Of a stretch of DNA of 8,768 bases, positions 7,546 through 8,768 are shown piece by piece (the first letter of the stretch is position 1; each line of letters opens with the position of its first letter). The stretch comes from Candidatus Heimdallarchaeota archaeon AB_125 (GTDB lineage Archaea > Asgardarchaeota > Heimdallarchaeia > Heimdallarchaeales > Heimdallarchaeaceae): assembly GCA_001940755.1 (NCBI GenBank), contig MEHH01000094.1, positions 1-8,768 on the forward strand, in the 5' to 3' direction. The notes beneath the pieces are model-generated. The model searched no databases, was not told the origin of the DNA, and saw only the letters and a program-made list of their open reading frames with translations. The translations under genes and the position numbers were made by a program.

Positions 7546-7711
7546 TCGCCTTGACAGCCCTGCCGCTCCAGTCACGTACAACAGCCTCGTCGCAGTCTTC
7601 AATCTGCTCGCCTTGATGACGAGCGCGCCCGCCCTGGGTGTACAGCTTGTAGTCGTTTATCAGTACAAGTTCGTCTTTCTTGATGGTGTCCCACCAGATG
7701 TTGAAGTGGTA
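7510..7711 (-). other. GC-rich island holding an internal fragment of an unrecognised minus-strand gene
   Basis: This 202-base stretch is much richer in G+C (113 of 200 bases at 7511-7710) than either flank. On the minus strand it is open without a stop. About 49 of its 68 codons end in G or C, and the peptide looks like a soluble protein (FNIWWDTIKKDELVLINDYK, then an Asp/Glu-rich middle and GGKILLAGCPL). The plus-strand frame is also open, but its translation is a low-complexity hydrophobic string without normal charge content, as expected of an antisense shadow. The plausible protein has neither a start nor an end here: beyond both edges the frame goes on into AT-rich codons of different character. 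I do not recognise the family. It is best seen as a piece of a different genome or gene fused between the archaeal and phage segments. Confidence 0.5.
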
Positions 7712-7801
7712 GAAACATCTATAGAGTTTACATTGTCTGAAAATAGTATGCAATTATGGGATGAACTCATGGGGAAAGAACCAACAACCACACCGATTTA
7801 A
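7712..7801 (+). CDS. C-terminal 29 residues of an unidentified gene upstream of the terminase module (partial)
   Basis: The plus-strand frame ends in a polar, helical tail (EFTLSENSMQLWDELMG then KEPTTTPI) and a TAA at 7799-7801. The stop is followed at once by AAGGGG and the ATG of the next small ORF, which is tight phage-style gene packing. Composition (32 of 90 bases are G or C) differs sharply from the island just upstream, so the rest of the gene is probably missing beyond the join near 7711. No function can be assigned. Confidence 0.35.
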   Translation, partial: ETSIEFTLSENSMQLWDELMGKEPTTTPI

Positions 7802-7811
7802 GGGGTAAAGC

Positions 7812-7896
7812 ATGAAAGATCCAGAATTGTATGATTGGGTACCGATACCCTGATATTGTAAAACAATGGGAAAACAATGCCATTTACCAAGGGTGA
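7812..7896 (+). pseudogene. Tiny phage ORF with an apparent one-base frameshift in a GGG run
   Basis: An ATG at 7812 has an excellent ribosome binding site (AAGGGG, starting just before 7802) but meets a TGA at 7851-7853 after 13 residues. If one G of the run at 7837-7839 is removed, the frame continues as MKDPELYDW then YRYPDIVKQWENNAIYQG to a TGA at 7894-7896. This gives a 27-residue peptide with normal composition that overlaps the next gene by 20 bases. That is the compact layout expected ahead of a terminase small subunit. I do not recognise a family, and the frameshift may be a sequencing error. Confidence 0.4.
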
Positions 7897-8245
7897 CCCA
7901 AACATCAACAGAAATGGACGACCCAAGAAGGATCAAACACTCACTGATATAGCAAGAGAATATCTTGATAGCAAGTATAAGGTTCCGGGAACAGATAAGG
8001 AAATCACACGAAAAGAAGTATTGGTTGCAAAGGTATTCAGTCTTGCCATGAGGGGAAGCGAATCGGCTGCCAGGCTCATATGGAACTATATCGATGGTAT
8101 GCCGAAACAAAGCATGGAAATATACAATGAGAAAGATGCCGAGTGGCTTGAAATACTCAAGCAGCAGATAAATGAAGCTAAGCGAAAAGCAGAAGGAAAT
8201 AATTCAACACGATTACATGGAAACCCCCAAGATAACGATTCTTGA
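7877..8245 (+). CDS. terS: Putative phage terminase small subunit (DUF5681-like N-terminus)
   Basis: The 122-residue product opens with FTKGDPNINRNGRPKK. This Gly/Asn/Arg-rich 'F-x-K-G-x-x-N-x-N-G-R-P' element begins many phage and mobile-element proteins encoded before a large terminase. A helical middle (residues about 20-75, including EVLVAKVFSLAMRGSESAARLIWNYIDG) would suit DNA binding and oligomerisation. A charged coiled-coil-like helix (about 83-106) and a polar tail follow. In tailed phages the small subunit recognises the packaging site and recruits the large subunit. Length and order (directly before the large subunit, overlapping it by 74 bases) fit that role. A GGGA at 7868-7871 lies five bases upstream of the ATG. 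The protein is not distinctive enough to be certain, and the assignment leans on position. Confidence 0.7.
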   Translation: MPFTKGDPNINRNGRPKKDQTLTDIAREYLDSKYKVPGTDKEITRKEVLVAKVFSLAMRGSESAARLIWNYIDGMPKQSMEIYNEKDAEWLEILKQQINEAKRKAEGNNSTRLHGNPQDNDS

Positions 8246-8768
8246 GGGTGCAGTGCGGTCTGGTAAAACATTTTTAAATAATCTGCTCTTTTACAGTGAA
8301 GTACGCAAGCATACAGGGGCTGGTTATCATTACATCATTACCGGCCACACGGTGAGTAGCATTAAGCGCAATGTGCTTGAGCCGTTATCGGAGCAGTTTG
8401 ATAAAGATACCAAAATAAGCTCTGATGGTTCATTTACGTTATCTGGCAATACTGTACATTGCTTTGGGGCTGACAAAGCACACAGCTACAAGACAATGAC
8501 AGGAATGACTGCTCACGGTTGGTATGGCAATGAGGTAACGCTTCAACATCCGAATACGATAACCGAGGCGTTCAACCGGTGCAGCGGTGAAGATGCAAGA
8601 ATATTCTGGGACACAAACCCCGATTATCCCGAGCATCCGATTAAGATCAACTATGTTGATAAATCGGGTGAGCTGTTAAGTAATGAGCAGTTATGGATCA
8701 AGAGCTGGCATTTCGAACTCGATGACAATCCGTTCCTGCCGGCAGAGTATGTTGAAAACATCAAGCGC
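8172..8768 (+). CDS. terL: Phage terminase large subunit, PBSX type, N-terminal ATPase half (3' end outside the window)
   Basis: The frame is open from the ATG at 8172 to the last base of the window, giving 199 residues with no stop. It begins MKLSEKQKEIIQHDYMETPK, a typical PBSX-type terminase opening. The ATPase core shows Walker A GAVRSGKT (26-33), a Walker B-like strand ending GWYGNE (E121 as the probable catalytic glutamate, with Asn in place of the usual Asp), and the WDTNPD motif (146-151) followed by the DDNPF element (184-188). This motor pumps phage DNA into the procapsid. The C-terminal nuclease domain, needed to cut concatemers, lies beyond the window. The start at 8172 is chosen over the ATG at 8217 because the extra residues match the family. 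The gene overlaps the small subunit gene by 74 bases in another frame, a larger overlap than usual. Confidence 0.92.
   Translation, partial: MKLSEKQKEIIQHDYMETPKITILEGAVRSGKTFLNNLLFYSEVRKHTGAGYHYIITGHTVSSIKRNVLEPLSEQFDKDTKISSDGSFTLSGNTVHCFGADKAHSYKTMTGMTAHGWYGNEVTLQHPNTITEAFNRCSGEDARIFWDTNPDYPEHPIKINYVDKSGELLSNEQLWIKSWHFELDDNPFLPAEYVENIKR

Larger units (their letters stand above)
7712..8768 (+). mobile_element. Tailed-phage packaging region (small and large terminase genes), continuing past the window
   Basis: All reading frames here run on the plus strand, are short and overlapping, and lead into a recognisable terminase small and large subunit pair, the packaging module of double-stranded DNA tailed phages. 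No integrase, attachment site, portal or capsid gene is inside the window. I cannot tell whether it is an integrated prophage, a free phage genome or a contaminating contig fused to the archaeal piece. Confidence 0.7.

Noticed and set aside
7490..7720. Attachment-site duplication or insertion-sequence ends at the junctions
   Set aside because: I looked for direct repeats shared by the 7509 and 7711 boundaries and for inverted ends, and saw none longer than a few bases. No transposase or integrase is present.
7394..7753. A full-length 119-residue minus-strand gene across the end of the binding-protein gene and the GC-rich island
   Set aside because: Only the middle part (7714 to 7511) looks coding. 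Its first 13 residues and its tail are antisense to AT-rich coding sequence on the other strand, so the full-length frame is a product of the joins.
7613..7801. A plus-strand 62-residue gene starting at TTG 7613
   Set aside because: The first 33 codons are the antisense of the better minus-strand frame and give a low-charge hydrophobic string. Only the part after 7712 has normal composition, so I kept only that as a partial gene.
7754..8110. A minus-strand 118-residue frame opposite the terminase small subunit
   Set aside because: It lies antisense to a recognisable plus-strand phage gene, has no ribosome site and is rich in Cys, Ser and Phe, typical of a shadow.
1..8768. CRISPR array, tRNA or rRNA genes, or a multi-gene defence system
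   Set aside because: No regularly spaced direct repeats, no cloverleaf-like stretch and no ribosomal RNA sequence were seen. The genes present are transport, surface, hydrolase and phage packaging genes without defence hallmarks.

Overview
The window looks like two unlike pieces of DNA joined together. Positions 1 to about 7509 are AT-rich (one line counted at 4201-4260 is 32% G+C) and look archaeal. They carry TATA-like boxes just upstream of starts, very short leaders, a C-terminally anchored beta-helix surface protein, N-glycosylation sequons in the predicted extracellular proteins and a longin/roadblock-like small protein. An Asgard archaeon is my best guess from protein style alone, with no marker gene to prove it. 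Positions 7712-8768 are richer in G+C (about 45-50% in several lines counted) and encode the start of a tailed-phage packaging module. Between them, 7510-7711 is a GC-rich island (113 of the 200 bases 7511-7710 are G or C) that matches neither side.

Layout: 2-556 (+) is the C-terminal part of a beta-helix surface protein. It is followed by a T-rich likely terminator, then an amidohydrolase_2 family hydrolase (649-1647, +) and a 151-aa longin/roadblock-like protein (1688-2143, +). Convergent to these, with a 4-base overlap of the coding ends, is a two-gene minus-strand operon (5884 down to 2140). It encodes both half-transporters of a heterodimeric ABC exporter, with one consensus and one degenerate ATPase site. 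Next on the minus strand is a membrane-anchored protein with two tandem domains resembling the sulfite-oxidase/molybdopterin fold but no cysteine (7008-6007). Divergent from it is a family-1 type solute-binding protein (7156 onward, +), which is cut off after about 118 residues at position 7509.

Downstream of the break, the GC-rich island reads best as an internal fragment of an unrecognised minus-strand gene. From 7712 the plus strand holds the tail of an unknown gene, a tiny ORF with an apparent one-base frameshift in a GGG run, a putative terminase small subunit (7877-8245), and a PBSX-type terminase large subunit from 8172 that runs off the window.

The archaeal genes do not form one obvious pathway. 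They fit a surface and transport neighbourhood: an anchored beta-helix protein, an ABC exporter, an anchored ligand-binding-like protein and a solute-binding protein. The most important caution is that the archaeal and phage parts may not be contiguous in nature. A gene cut mid-domain, two abrupt composition changes within 200 bases and a change of coding strand all suggest an assembly or amplification chimera, although a real insertion cannot be excluded from sequence alone. I do not see a convincing new defence or other multi-gene system here.
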